A stretch of 64,000 nucleotides of DNA, from NCBI GenBank assembly GCA_028571685.1, contig CM053162.1:10978001-11042000 (forward strand). Direction: 5' to 3'. The DNA comes from Heterohyrax brucei (Eukaryota; Chordata; Mammalia; Hyracoidea; Procaviidae). Below are positions 52,301 to 64,000 of this stretch, in pieces; position 1 is the stretch's first letter; every line of letters starts with the position of its first letter. A program made the position numbers and the translations under genes. The notes below the pieces were generated by a model. That model was not told the DNA's origin, searched no databases, and saw nothing but the letters and a program-made list of their open reading frames with translations.

Positions 52301-53150
52301 TATTTCATCTTTGATTTCTTCTACTACCACTAGTTTTTTTAAGCAAGGCGTTATTCAGTTTCCATGTATTTGATTTTTTTTTTCATGGTCTTCCTATTAT
52401 TAATTTCTACCTTGATCTCATTATAATCAGAGAAGGTACTTTGTACTATCTTAATGTCTGGATTTTGTTGAGAATTCCTTTCTGGCCTAAGGTATGATCT
52501 ATTCTGGAGAATGTTCCACGTGCATTGGAAAAGAACGTGTCCATTGCTGCTTTGCAGTAGAGGGTTCTATAGATGTCTATGAGGTCAAGTTGGCTGATTG
52601 CAGCCTTTCGATTTTTTTTTAACTTTATTGAATTTCTTTCTAGATAATTTGTACTTTACTGAGAATGGTATGTTAAAGGCTTCTACTATTATTGTGGAAC
52701 TGTCAGTTTCTATTTTCAGTGCTATTAGAGTTTGTTTTATGTATTTTGGAACTTTGTCATCAGGTGCATATATACTTATTATGGTTATATCTTCAGAGTG
52801 GATCAGTCCTTTAATCACTATTTTATGCCTCTCTTTGTCTTTTATTGTGGATTTTATTTTAAAGTCTATTTTATCTGACACTAGTATTGCCATTCCTACT
52901 CTTTCATGGCTGTTGTTTGTTTGATATAGACTTTATTTGATTTTTAATATAGTTATGTCTTTGTTTCTAAGATATATCTCTTGTAAACAGCAAACCGATG
53001 GGTCCTTTTTTAAAAAAAGAAATCCATTCCATCACTCTCTGTCTCTTTATGGGTACATTTAGGCCATTTACATTCAATACAATTATTAATAGATGTGAGT
53101 TTATTACTGTTATTTTGTAGTGCTTTTTTGTAGTGCTGACATTTTCTTTG
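49380..53150 (-). pseudogene. LINE-1 ORF2, broken
   Basis: The N-terminus reads INSHLLIIVLNVNGLNVPIK (53110). Endonuclease continues at 52893-52585 (DITIISIYAPDDKVPKYIKQ), RT at 51314-51099, and the C-terminal region to about 49380. Length is near that of intact ORF2 but many frameshifts and stops intervene. A perfect (TG)n/(CA)n inverted repeat at 49782-49812 lies in the C-terminal part. Confidence 0.85.
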
Positions 53151-54464
53151 TACCGAATCCTTTTGTTTGTGTGTCTTGCATTTGTTCCTCTCATTTTTGT
53201 AGATTTTTGTATTTACTGAGACTTCATGTTTTTCTTCTTTATTTTGATGAGCAGGTTTTTTAACTTTCTTTAAGTTACTTCAAAATTTACACCTGTCTTC
53301 CTATATTTGAACGAGTCTTCTGTTACTTACTATCAGCTTGACTTCCTCACAATCTGAAAGTTCTGTACCTATACTGGTTATTCCTTCTTCTGTTATTTTG
53401 ACATTGCAGTCATTTAGAGAGTGATGTCTCTGGTTCCCTGTGGTAAATCTCTTAAATTGTGTAATCCTTCAAGCTCATTACCCAGGTTAGTATCTGGCTG
53501 ATGCAGTCATTCATTCTAGATTCAGGCTATAATATAATGTTGTTTGTTCTCATACTGAAGGACTCTCTTTAATAATTCTTATAACTTTGGTTTGGTGTTT
53601 ACATGTTCTTCTTAATAGCTACTTATCTCAAAATGTCCTGACTTTACAGCCATATTTGAGCAAGAGTTTTGCAGGATATACTACTCTTGGTTTGGCAAGT
53701 TTTTCTTTCACCATTTTATAAAAGTCTTCCCCTTGTCTTTTGTCTGTATGGCTTCTGCTGAGTAATCAACACTTTGCCTTATTGTTTCCCTTGTGTATGT
53801 GACTTTTTGTGTTTCTTGAGTTTCTGTTTTTGTCTGCTTTTAGTGAGTGTGATGTGATATGTCTTTGTGATTTTATTCAGGAGTCTGTCATAGATGGTTC
53901 ATTGAGCTTCTCAGATGACTAGCTTCTCATCTTTCATGATACTAGAAAAGCTTTCTGTAACAAATTATCAATGATATTTTCTCATTTTCTCTGTTTTCCA
54001 TTATCCCCTTGTGCTGGTACTCTAATCATTTGCCTTTTTTTTTTAGCTTTTGATTGTATCCACATTGTCCTCGTGGTTTCTTCATTTTTCTCTGTTATTT
54101 TGTATGATTTTTCCTCAAAGTGGTATCCAAATACTTGTTTTCAATTTCACTGATCCTAAATCTTCCATTGATTCAAAGTTGCTCCTCAAAATATCTATAG
54201 CATTGGCCACATCCGAAATCTTGTTGTTTATTTTTGGTATTTCTAATTGCTGTTTATGTATGATTTATAGTTCTTTGTTTATTGAGACTTTTTTCTCGTA
54301 TTACTTTCCTGAATTCTTCCGTTGTTTTGTCTGTCTTTTCCGTGATTTTTGTCTGAATTTTCTGTGATTTTGTTTAGTTTTTCCTATGTTTTGTCTCTTG
54401 TTTTCCTTCATCTCTTTCAGAGCCCTTAATAGTAGAGTTTTGAATTTCCTATCAGGTACTTAAA

Positions 54465-54822
54465 ATGGTTAAACATCAATGGTCAACCATTGCAAGAGGT
54501 ATCATATGATAAGAAACTTATGGTACTACAGGGAGAAGCCAAAGCTGCACTGAAGGCACTGGTGAAAAACAAGACTCCAGGAATTCATGGGACATCAATT
54601 GAGAAGTTACAACTAGCAAATTCAGCATGGAAGTGCTCACTCATCTATGCCAAGAAATTTGAAGAACAGCTACATGTCCAACTGACTGGAAGAGATCTAT
54701 ATTGCACCTGAAATCAAGAAAGGTGATCCAACTAAATAGGTAAAAAAAAAAATCAAACAACATCTTTAATGTCACATGCAAGTAAAATTTTAAAGAATAT
54801 CATTCAAAAGAAGTTGCAGAGA
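54465..54822 (+). mobile_element. RTE linker fragment
   Basis: The frame reads LQGEAKAALKALVKNKTPGI and then ends in broken RT start sequence. It corresponds to the part of RTE upstream of the 8100 region. A LINE-1 5' end follows directly at 54823. Confidence 0.85.
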
Positions 54823-57800
54823 AGGTGGGGCCAAGATGGCAGACTAATCACATGTCTCCTCAATTCCCTCTAAGAACTAAGGCCTGGAAAAACAACTAAA
54901 TGTAACACAGTTGACATTTCAGGAGCCCCAAGACCAGGCAGAAAGCCATGAGATCAGGTTGGGTGACAAGAAGGGGAAAAATACCTTTGTTGAAGGCAAG
55001 ATGGCAATACAAATGGTCCTGTTTCTGCTGGTGCAGTGGAGGAGAGATTTACAGGCATGGATGCCATCTTTCTCAGCCTAGAGACTGGCATTGGAGCTAC
55101 TGTGCCTGAGAGCCAGAGTGGGGCTGGCTGCCATGCTGAGCAGCAGTGCCTCAGTGGACAGCATCTCTGTTAGTAGAGAGGCTGTACTTAAGACACTACA
55201 TCAAGAAAATGCAATGATGGCTGTAGCTGAACGCAGCAGAGCCTTCCCCCAGTCTTTTCTCTGAACTTCACCATAAATTCTGCTGGAACATCATAGGACA
55301 GACAGCACAGGTAGAACTCTGTCTTTGTCAGCTGGGAGGTTGGGTCTGCCTTGCCTGAGGGTCCAGTTGGGGCCAGCTACCATGCTGAGAAGCAGTGCCT
55401 GAATGGACAGCACCTCTCTCAGCAGAGAAGCTGTTTTTATGACAAGAGAACGCAGTGGTAGCTGGCATGTTTCCCCCTCCTGTCTCTGATCTGAAACATT
55501 TTGGCTTGAAGATAACAGGATGACACATAAAAAGCCTTGAAGGGGAAAAAAAACTTCCAACCAAGAATTATGTATCCTGCAATATTGTCTCTAAAATATG
55601 ATGATGAAATTAGGATATTCTCAGATGAACAGAAGCTTAGAGACTTTGAAAAAACCAATCAAAATTACAGGAAATACTGAAGAAAGTATGTTCCAGTAAA
55701 GAGACAGAGAGTAACAGCTTGGATTAAAAAACATGATCCATCTGTATACTACTTACAAGAAATACACCTTAGACTCAAAAATATGAACAAACTGAAAATC
55801 AAAGGATAGAAAAATGTATACCAAACTAACAACATGCAAAGAAGAACAGGACTGGTGATATCAATCTCAGGTAAAATAGATTTTAAAGTAAAACCACCAT
55901 CATGAACAAGGACAGTCACTATTTATTGCTGAAAAATTCAATACATAAGCAGGATGTAACAATATTAAATATTTACCCACACCCAATATCAAAGCATCTA
56001 AATACATTGAACAAATGCTGACAGCATAGCAAAATGAGATTAATCACTGCACAATAACAGCAGGAGACTTCAACTTTCCACTTTCAGTAATGGACATATT
56101 ATCCATAAAAAAAAATCAATAAAGATACAAAAGATCTTGTTGATACAATCAACCAACTCAACGTCACCAACATACACAAAACATTTTACCCAACAGCAGA
56201 CAAGTATACCTTCTCTTCCAGTGCACATAGAACATTCTCCAGAACAGATCACATAATAGGCCATAAAAGAAGTCTCAACAAAATCCAAACCATTGAAATA
56301 TTGCAGAGTATCTTCCCAGACCATAAAGCTGTAAAAGTTGAAATCAATAGCAAGAAAAAAATGGATAGAAATTCAAACTCATGGAAACTGAACAACACCT
56401 TGGTCAAGAAGCCATGGGCTTCTTGAAGGAATGAAGGATGAAATAAAAATTCAAGGAATCAAATGAGAATGAAAAAACATCCTACCAGAACCTATGGGAT
56501 ATAGCCAAAGCAGTGCTCAGAAGTCAATTTATCTCTAAATGCACATATATGGCATGCAGAAAGGGCCAAAACTGAAGAATTAACTCTACAACTTGAACAG
56601 GTAGAAAGCGAGTCACAAAAGAACTCTTTGGGCACCAGAAGAAAACAGATAATGAAAATTAGAGCAGAACTAAATTAACTAGAGATTAGAAAAACAGTTG
56701 AAAGAATTAACAAAACCAAAATCTGTTTTCTTGAAAGATCAACAAAATTGATAAACCATTGGCTAAAGTTACTAAACAGGAGAGGAAACAAATAACCCAT
56801 ATAAGAAATCAGATGGGAGATGTCATAACAGACCCAACTGAAATTAAAAGTACCATAACCAAATACTATGAAAAACTGTACTCTTAGCAGATTTGAAAAC
56901 CTAGAGGAAAGTGGAAAAATTTCTAGATTCACATCACCAACCAAAATCATCACAAGAAGTAAAACAACGTAAGAAATCCGTCACAAAGAAAGAGATTGAA
57001 AAAGTTACCAAAAAACTACTAACCAAAAAACTCTGGCCCAGTGGCTTCACCAGAGAATTCTACCAAACTTTTAGAGAAGAGTTAACTCCAATACTACTGA
57101 GACTATTTCGCAGCATAGAGAGGGATGGAATATTCCCAAATTCATTCTATGAAACCAGTATAGCCCTAACACCAAAGCCACATAAATATTGCTCAAAAAA
57201 AGAAAATTAGAGACCGATACCATTCATGAACCTAGATGCAAAAATCTTCAGCAAAATACTAGCCAATACAGTTCAACACATATCAAAAAAATAATACATC
57301 ATGATGAAGTTGGATTCATATCAGGGATGCAGGGTTGGTTCAACATCATAAGAACAATTAATGTGATCAACCACATAAATAACACAAACCATAGGAATCA
57401 CTTGATTTTATCAATTGATGCAGAAAAGGTATTTGACAAAGTCCAACACTCATTCATGTTAGAAACTCTCAAAAAATAAGAATAGAAGGTAATTCCTGAA
57501 GGCAATAAGAGGCATCTGTACAAATCAACTGCCTACATCATCCTGTGTTGGCAAAATTGTATATCCATCTGCAAAAAACTGAAACAAGACCCATATCTCA
57601 CACCTCACACAAAAACTAACTCAAAATGTATCAAAGACCTAAATATCAAACCTAAAAGGTAAAGATTATGGAAGAAAAACTGGGGATAACTGAGTGTTCT
57701 AATACATAGCTTAGACAGGCTACAAAATCTTACTAATAATGCACAAACAACAGAAAACAGGTAAATGGAAACTACTAAACATCAAACACTTATGCTCATC

Positions 57801-58622
57801 CAGACTTTATCAAAAGAGTTAAAAGACTGCCTACAGAGTGGGAAAAGATATTTGACAACTATATATGGGACTGACATCTAATTTCCATAACCTACAAGGT
57901 ACTGCACAATATCAAGAAGAAAAAGATAAATAATTAAACAATGGGCAAAGGACATGGACAGACACTTCACCAAAGAAGACATTCGGACAGCCAAAAGACA
58001 CATGAGGAAATGCTCATGATCATTACCTATTAGAGAAATCCAAATCAAAACCACAATGAGATACCATCTCACCCCAACAAAATTGACAATAATCCAAAAA
58101 ACACAAAACAACAAAAGCTAGAGAGACCGTGAGGAGATTGGAACTCTCCTACACTGTTGATGGGAATGCAAAAATGGTACATCCTCTTTGGAAAGCAGTT
58201 TGGCAGAAGTACCATATGATCCAGTGGTCCCACTACTCGAAACATATCCTAGAGAAATAAGGGCTGTTGTACGAAAAGACACATACACGTGAATGTTTAT
58301 TGTAGCACTGTCCACAATAGCAAAAAGATGGAATCAACCTAGGTGCCCATAAACAGATGAATAGATAAACAATAAACAAACTATGGTACATATACACAAT
58401 AGAACACTATGCGGTGGTAAAGAACAATGATGATTTTAGGAAACATCTCCTAACCTGGTATCAGCTAAAAGACATTATGCTGAGTGACATCAGTCAGCTG
58501 CAAATGGATAAATGTTGTATTAGACCACTATTACAAGGACTTTCAAAAATGCTTATGCACAGAAAAAAAGACTCTTGATGGCTACAAGGGAGGGGAGAAA
58601 GGGAGAGAGTTGCTCATAGACA
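54823..58622 (+). mobile_element. LINE-1 with internal deletions
   Basis: It starts 'agaaggtggggccaagatgg'. The 5' UTR has two ~249-bp monomers (near 55120 and 55369). The ORF1 C-terminus (KNYVSCNI) is at 55550, ORF2 endonuclease at 55720-56330, and RT at 56911-57540, where [17 protein letters not shown] (57404) is kept. Then a jump near 57543 removes the FADD region. The ORF2 C-terminus is at 58380-58480, then a short 3' UTR. Multiple stops. Confidence 0.88.
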
Positions 58623-58624
58623 CA

Positions 58625-58851
58625 GGCATCTCATACCACCAATAAAGCAGTGCTGGGGGTACAGTGGGACCTGAGATTCCTGTGCTGAAATGCTCCCAGA
58701 CCAAAGAAAGACTGTTGCATCACAAAGACCTTCCAAAGCCTTCCACTGGAGCCAGGGCCCTGAATTCAGACATGTAGCCTTTTGGACTGTGAGAGAATAA
58801 GCTATCTGCTTGTTATATCTCTGTTATAGTAGCACTGGATAACTAAAACAG
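58625..58851 (+). mobile_element. 3' part of a MaLR-type LTR
   Basis: 'ggacctgagattcctgtgct', 'gactgtgagagaataagcta' and the end 'agcactggataactaaaaca' match the 3' half of the LTR at 60678-61201. Confidence 0.75.
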
Positions 58852-59070
58852 TGGCCTTTGGCTTCCCACATAAAAGAAATATGCCAGCCAAGTGCCAAGT
58901 GCCGTCGAGTCAGACCTCTTAGTTTTATATCTTATAGTTTCTTCTACAAGACAGGAAGTAACTTCCATCTGGATCCGAAGTTTTAAAATCTTGGAGAAGA
59001 TATGTGTTGGGTTGTGTGATAATATAACAGAGAATATTTTGGAGAGTCTTAAGAGTCAGGTTCTAAAAGG
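58852..59070. other. Short unassigned stretch with SINE scrap
   Basis: 'ccaagtgccgtcgagtcag' (58897) looks like an AfroSINE/RTE tail scrap. Otherwise nothing recognised. Confidence 0.4.
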
Positions 59071-60492
59071 AGGCAGGGCCAAGATGGCAGAGTAGTCACA
59101 GGTCTCCTTGATGCCCTCTGAGAACTAACGCCTAGAAAAATAATGGAACAGAGGTAAACATAAGTAAATCAGTTGGATTACTTTGTATTAACAAAGAGAT
59201 CATTAAGAAGAAATCACCAAATCAATGCCACTTGTTATAGCCCCCAAGAAGATAAACTATCTAGGAATAAATCTAACTAGAGAAAGAAGAGACCTGTACA
59301 AAGAGAAACACAAGACCTTACAGCAAGAAACCAAGAGAGACTTATATAAATGGAGATACCTACCCTGTTCATGGATAGAAAGACTTAACATTGTGAAAAT
59401 GTCTATTCGACCCAAAATGATGTATATATACAACACAATCCCAATACAAATTCCAGTAACATTTTTTAATGAGATGGAGAAACAAATCACTCATTTTGTT
59501 TGGAAAGGGAAGAAACCCTGGACAAGCAAAGCACTACTGAAGAAGAACACACTAGGAAGCCTGTAACTACTCAACCTCAAAACCTATTACACTGCCACAC
59601 TAGTCAAAACAGCCTGGTACCGGTACAAGAAGAGACATATAGACCTATGGAACAGAGTTGAGACCCCAGAGATACCACTATCCTCCTAGGAACAGTTGAT
59701 ATTTGACAAAGACCCCAAGATTGCAAACTGGAGTAAAAACAGTCTCTTTAACAAATGGTGCTGGAAAAATTGGATATCCATCTGCAAAAAATTGAAACAA
59801 GACCCATATCTCACACCTTACACAAAAACTAACTCAAATTGGATAAAAGAACTAGATATCAAACCCCAAACAATAAAGATGGTGCAAGAAAAATCAGGTC
59901 GACACTGGAAGCTTTAATACACAGCTTAGACAGACTTCAAAATCTGACAAACAAAGCAAGATCAACAGAAAAAAGATAAATGGGAACTACCAAGAATCAA
60001 ACACTTTTGTTCATCCAAAGACTTGGTCAAAAGAACTAAAGGACCACCTACAGAATGGGATATAATATTTGGCAATTATATGTCAGATCAATGTCTGAGC
60101 TCCATAATCTACAAGGTTCTGAAAAACATTAACAAGAAAAGGGTAAATAACCCAGTTAAACAATGGGCAAAGGAAATGGACAGATACTTCACTAAGGAGG
60201 ACATCCAGGCAGCCAAAGACACATGAGGAAATGCTCATAATCATTAGCTATTAAGGAAATCCAAATCAAAACTACAATGAGATACCATCTCACCCCAGCA
60301 AGCTTGGCCATGATCCAAAAAACACGAAACAACAAATACTGGAGAGGCTGTAGAGAAATTGGAACTCTCCTACACTGTTGGTGGAATTGCAAAATGGTGC
60401 AACTTCTTTGCCTAGCAATCTGGCACTTCCTTAAAAAGCTGGAAATAGATATACCATTTGACCCAGTAATTCCACTGCTTGGAATATACCCT

Positions 60493-60917
60493 ACAGATCA
60501 AGGACATTTGCACCAACTGATACATGCACAAGCATGTTCATAGCTGCACAGTCCACAGTAGCAAAAAGATGGAAACAATCCAGTTGCCTACTAACAGAGG
60601 AATGGATAGGTAAACTATGGTATATACACTCGATGGAATACTACGCAATGATAAAGGACAATGATGATTTTAGGAAGTGTCATGGGTTGAACTGTGTCCC
60701 CCCTAAAATATCTGTGGCCATGTGAATGGGCCTTGAATCGAGTATTTTATGATTGTCCTCCATTTTGTGATTTTCCTATGCTATATGTTAAAGAATTAGG
60801 GTGGGACTGTAAATCCCTTTATAAAATCACCTCCCTGCTCCACTCTAAAGGGATTTTACCTGGAGTATGGCTTGCCTTATCCTTAATCCTTTCATTCTAC
60901 AAGAGGTAAAAGGAAAG
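60493..60917 (+). repeat. Left arm of a 425-bp inverted duplication
   Basis: Reverse-complementary to 61705-62129 with about 11 differences by my hand alignment (about 97%). It spans the LINE-1/LTR boundary at 60677/60678. Confidence 0.93.
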
Positions 60918-61201
60918 AGAAGCAAGCAGAGAATTGGGAACTTCACACCATCAAGAAAGCAGCACCAGGAGAAGGGCGCATCCTTCAGACCTGAGGTTCC
61001 TGTGCCAAGATGCTCCCTGGACAGAGACTGATGCCATACTGAACTTTCTTCCAGAGCTGACAAGGGGGAAAGCCTTCCCCTGGAGCAGACATCCTGGCTT
61101 TGGACTCTTAGCCTATCAGACTGTGTAAGAATAAACTTTCCTTTGTTAAAGCCACCCACTTTGTGGTAATTCTGTTAGAGCAGCACTAGCGGACTAAAAC
61201 A
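60678..61201 (+). mobile_element. Solo MaLR-type LTR inside LINE-1 ORF2 end
   Basis: 524 bp, TGTCATGGG...ACTAAAACA, flanked by GGAAG (60673-60677) and GAAAG (61202-61206). LINE-1 ORF2 text joins when it is removed. A likely polyadenylation signal (AATAAA) lies at about 61130. Same family as 43765, 46851 and 58625. Confidence 0.88.
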
Positions 61202-61704
61202 GAAAGCATCTCACAATCTGGTTTCAAATGGAGGACATTATGTTGAGTGAAAGTAGTCAGCGGCAAAAGGATAAATATTGTTTATGGCACCCCTATTATA
61301 AGAACCTAAAACCAGACTCATACATGGAAGAAAAGACTCTTTGACAGCTGCAACAGTGGGGAGGGAAGGAAGGAGAGGGTCGGGTATTGGTTAGATAGTA
61401 GGTAGAAATTTGGTTGGGTGAAATCTGTGACAGCACACTTTAAAAAGAAGATCAATTTTAACTGGACTTCAACATAACATGATTACTCCTCCCGTCTTAA
61501 CCCAATATTGCAAGGACAGAGAAGTTGGGGTGGGGGTCTATGGACCATGCTGTCAGGGGACATTGAGGCCAATTGGCATAATTAGCATTTTGCTAAGAGA
61601 ATCTTCTGCACCGCAAATTGGTGGGTGGTGTCTGGGGTCTTAAAAGCTGCCAAGCTGCCATCTGAGGTACATCAAATGGTCCCACCTCAGTAGGAACAGA
61701 TGAT

Positions 61705-62129
61705 CTTTCATTTTACCTCTTGTAGAATGAAAGCATTAAGGATAAGGCAAGCCATACTCCATGTAAAATCCCTTTAGAGTGGAGCAGGGAGGTGATTTTA
61801 TAAAGGGATTTACAGTCCCACCCTAATTCTTTAACATATAGCATAGGAAAATCACAAAATGGAGGACAATCATAAAATACTCGATTCAAGGCCCATTCAC
61901 ATGGCCACAGATATTTTGAGGGGGGACGCAGTTCAACCCATGACACTTCCTAAAATCATCATTGTCCTTTATATTGCGTAGTATTCCATTGAGTGTATAT
62001 ACCATAGTTTACCTATCCATTCCTCTGTTAGTAGGCAACTGGATTGATTCCATCTTTTTGCTACCATGGACTGTGCAGCTATGAACATTCTTGTGCATGT
62101 ATCAGTTGGTGCAAATGTCCTTGATCTGT
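61705..62129 (-). repeat. Right arm of the inverted duplication
   Basis: It holds LTR sequence (61705-61945) followed by LINE-1 ORF2 C-terminal sequence (61946-62129), with the same LTR/LINE-1 boundary as the left arm. It must therefore be a copied segment and not an independent insertion. Confidence 0.93.
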
Positions 62130-62345
62130 GCATGCAACAGAGAAAAAACATTGCCTGGTCCTGTATCATGTCTACAATTGTTTGCTGTGTTAGAGTCCGT
62201 TGTTGCAGCCAGTGTCAATTCATCTTGTTGAGGGTCTTCCTCTTTTACACTGACTTGCCATTCTACTAAGCATGATGTTCTCCAGGGACTTATCCCTCTT
62301 GACAATATGTCCAAAGTATGTAAGACGTAGTCTTATCATTCTTGC
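62130..62345 (-). mobile_element. RTE 3' end fragment
   Basis: 'gttgttgcagccagtgtcaa', 'tgagggtcttcctcttttac' and 'atgtccaaagtatgtaagac' match the minus-strand RTE end at 16300-16440. Confidence 0.85.
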
Positions 62346-62349
62346 TTCT

Positions 62350-62418
62350 TCCTCTTTCTCTCTGTCACTTTATCTCTGTTTCGGTGATTTTGCACCTCTA
62401 GACAACTCAGCCTAAGAC
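62350..62418 (+). mobile_element. 3' scrap of the ERVL-like LTR
   Basis: It ends 'aactcagcctaagaca' like the LTR at 48483-49122. Too short to place further. Confidence 0.5.
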
Positions 62419-63385
62419 AGTACTTCTTCATTCAGGATGGGGCTTAAGTCTGAAAATTAGACCAATTCAAGTCTCAAAAAGATCATAAAGCAGAAACTCA
62501 AGAAATCTGGAGACTGAGAACATGTCTTTATAGCCACTAATCATGGGACATGCCTTGTGTGAGAGCACTACTGTCAGAGCTCTGAGGTTTTCAGCCATCT
62601 CTGAATAACACGAACATCTCATTGATCACAAATTCTTCCAGGTTCTACCCCTAGAATACTTTGTGACTTCATTCCCACTCTGCATTCCTCACTGCCACTA
62701 CCGCAGTGAGTACATCTACGACAGTAGTAAGAATAGTCCCCTCATTAAGACATACACATACCCTGGCCCCATTGCTAATGCTTTGCATAAACATGGAGTT
62801 TCTTTTAAGGGTGATGGGATAATTTGGTAACTAATAAGGGTGACAGTTGAACAACATAACATGATAAACATAGCTAATGTCATTATTTTATATTCATGAA
62901 GATTGTTGAAATGTAAGATTTCTGTTATTTATATATTTATCACACACACATGCAAACATAACTCATGTTTGCACCAAAAATTCTGGATCCAGACAGAGGA
63001 GACTGTCTCTGTGCCCATTGTACCATACTTGGCCTCAGCTTGTACCTGGAGTTTCAAAAAAGTTCCTCATGGAAATGATCTTTTTGCATTTTAGTTATAC
63101 TACTTTCTCCCAAGAGTCGTCAAACCTGTCCCGTGAAAACATGCTAGGCTATTCATTCATTCTCCCCAAGATTCCATCTTCTTTCCCCAAACCTCCTTCT
63201 TCTCCTGGGTAATCTTCCTTTGGATGGGGCAAGATCTCTGTGTATATCATCACATGTAATTAAGAATTTGGGGATGGGAAGGGGTACAGCATAATTCTGA
63301 CAAAGCAAAGATGTCCCATTAGAGCAGTTTAAACCATCACTGTCTGCTGCTTGTATCGTTTATTATACTAGACCCTTGTCTTTCT
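62419..63385. other. Gene-free stretch with an old LINE-1 tail
   Basis: 62805-62950 ('agggtgacagttgaacaaca', 'tttatcacacacacatg') resembles an old L1M 3' end on the plus strand. The rest is unassigned, with no gene. Confidence 0.45.
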
Positions 63386-63774
63386 CACTGCTGTCAGTCT
63401 GTCTTCCAGTATACTCTCCACACTACTTCCAGAGTGACCTGCTTAAAATTCAGCTATGGTTGCCCACTGCCTGAAGGACAAAGAGCATTCCTCTCAAGAA
63501 CTTGTCCAATCTAATCACAACCTATATTGTTGGCCTTATCACCTGACACTATATTCTTTACTCTCTTGGATTCAGCCCCTAGGTACTCTCTCCAATTTTC
63601 TGAATATGCTAAGTGTTGTTATATCTTCACCTCTTGTCGATGTTGTTTTCTTTCTTTGGTATCCTTCTCCACTTTCCTCCACTTGACTAAATCTTACTCA
63701 AATTTCAAAGCTAAGCTTAGACATTCTCTGCATGTGAATCACCTCCAGCTGTCTCCTTCTACTCCTGCTATCAA
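63386..63774. repeat. LINE-2 remnant
   Basis: 'ggttgcccactgcctgaagg', 'aagaacttgtccaatctaat', 'caaatttcaaagctaagctt' follow L2 3' region order. No open frame. Confidence 0.6.
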
Positions 63775-64000
63775 ACAAGACAATTAAGTTCACAAACTTA
63801 TCCCAGAAAAAAATGCTATATACCTCATTGCTGAACATCACTATTTTCACCTTTGAAGTACTGCCGTTAGGAAGTTATGCACTGATGCAGCACCTAGTCC
63901 AACCTTCAAAGCAATCTTGAACTCTTGGAATGGTCATCAGAGCTGTTGTGGTACTACCCTTTACATCCTGAATGTCATCAAAATGTCTCCCTTTCAATAT
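63775..64000 (-). mobile_element. Tc1/mariner transposon remnant, cut by the window end
   Basis: Starts near the terminal repeat ('gacaattaagttcacaaac') and runs into the same transposase-derived block as 1384-1680, same orientation. It continues beyond the window, so a longer copy may exist. Confidence 0.7.

Larger units (their letters stand above)
47816..54455 (-). mobile_element. Long LINE-1, minus strand, with LTR in its 3' UTR
   Basis: The 3' UTR is 47816-49320 (split by an LTR at 48483-49122), ORF2 runs 53150-49380, and ORF1 about 54430-53560. The 5' UTR is missing; RTE sequence begins at 54465. The RT region includes [20 protein letters not shown] (51240-) and a box reading FMDD (about 51085). 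Frames are broken. Confidence 0.85.
59071..61704 (+). mobile_element. LINE-1: 5' UTR joined directly to late ORF2
   Basis: About 85 bp of 5' UTR ('aggcagggccaagatggcag') are joined near 59150 to the post-catalytic RT region (LGINLTRE at about 59260). ORF2 then runs to its C-terminus (WKQSSCLLTEEWIGKLWYIH, 60580-). An LTR interrupts at 60678-61201, and the 3' UTR continues to about 61704, where an inverted copy of 60493-60917 begins. ORF1, endonuclease and the RT catalytic core are absent. Confidence 0.88.

Noticed and set aside
45741..54455. One single continuous LINE-1
   Set aside because: A second 3' end begins at 47816 inside older, more diverged LINE-1 text, so at least two elements are present.
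61713..61946. Independent gene duplicated from 60694
   Set aside because: The matching frames exist because 61705-62129 is an inverted copy of LTR/LINE-1 sequence.

Overview
This is an intergenic, transposon-rich stretch of a placental mammal genome, most likely an afrotherian of the elephant/hyrax/manatee group. That placement rests on three things: several copies of the tRNA-headed AfroSINE type (104-272, 21239-21405, 23323-23494, 36500-36656, 40876-41036), abundant BovB/RTE-type non-LTR elements, and LINE-1 3' ends of a type I associate with elephant. The species call is inference; everything else is read from the sequence. I see no intact host gene, no functional RNA gene, no CRISPR array and no prokaryotic features.

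Layout. 1-1.7 kb: AfroSINE, related SINE pieces and a mariner remnant. 1.8-9.3 kb: one plus-strand RTE element cut into three pieces by two LINE-1 insertions. 9.5-10.9 kb: MIR and old LINE-1. 10.97-15.52 kb: a processed pseudogene of PIK3CB (PI3-kinase p110-beta) with a 16-bp target-site duplication and poly(A). 15.6-19.6 kb: an old minus-strand LINE-1 interrupted by SINEs and by two RTE pieces in opposite orientation. 19.6-23.1 kb: the least repetitive part (MIR, L2, MER5A-like, AfroSINE). 23.17-39.35 kb: one nested stack, in which a tRNA-Gly-derived SINE was split by a LINE-1 that was itself split by a 5'-only LINE-1 piece, a full-length opposite-strand LINE-1 and an AfroSINE. 39.35-43 kb: old repeats, an AfroSINE and an RTE tail inside a LINE-1 tail. 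43.1-44.3 kb: MaLR-type LTR with part of its internal region. 44.3-54.5 kb: minus-strand LINE-1s carrying two solo LTRs with exact 5-bp duplications. 54.5-62.4 kb: RTE piece, two plus-strand LINE-1s, MaLR LTRs and a 425-bp inverted duplication. 62.4-64 kb: old repeats, L2 and a second mariner remnant.

The elements form one retrotransposition ecology. LINE-1 supplies the machinery that made the PIK3CB pseudogene. RTE shares its 3' tail with the SINEs and probably mobilised them. The LTRs are relics of ERVL/MaLR elements. All coding regions seen are broken. I did not find a previously undescribed system; the most informative observations are the nested insertion histories, the PIK3CB retrocopy, the inverted duplication carrying an LTR/LINE-1 junction, and tandem monomers in the LINE-1 5' UTRs.
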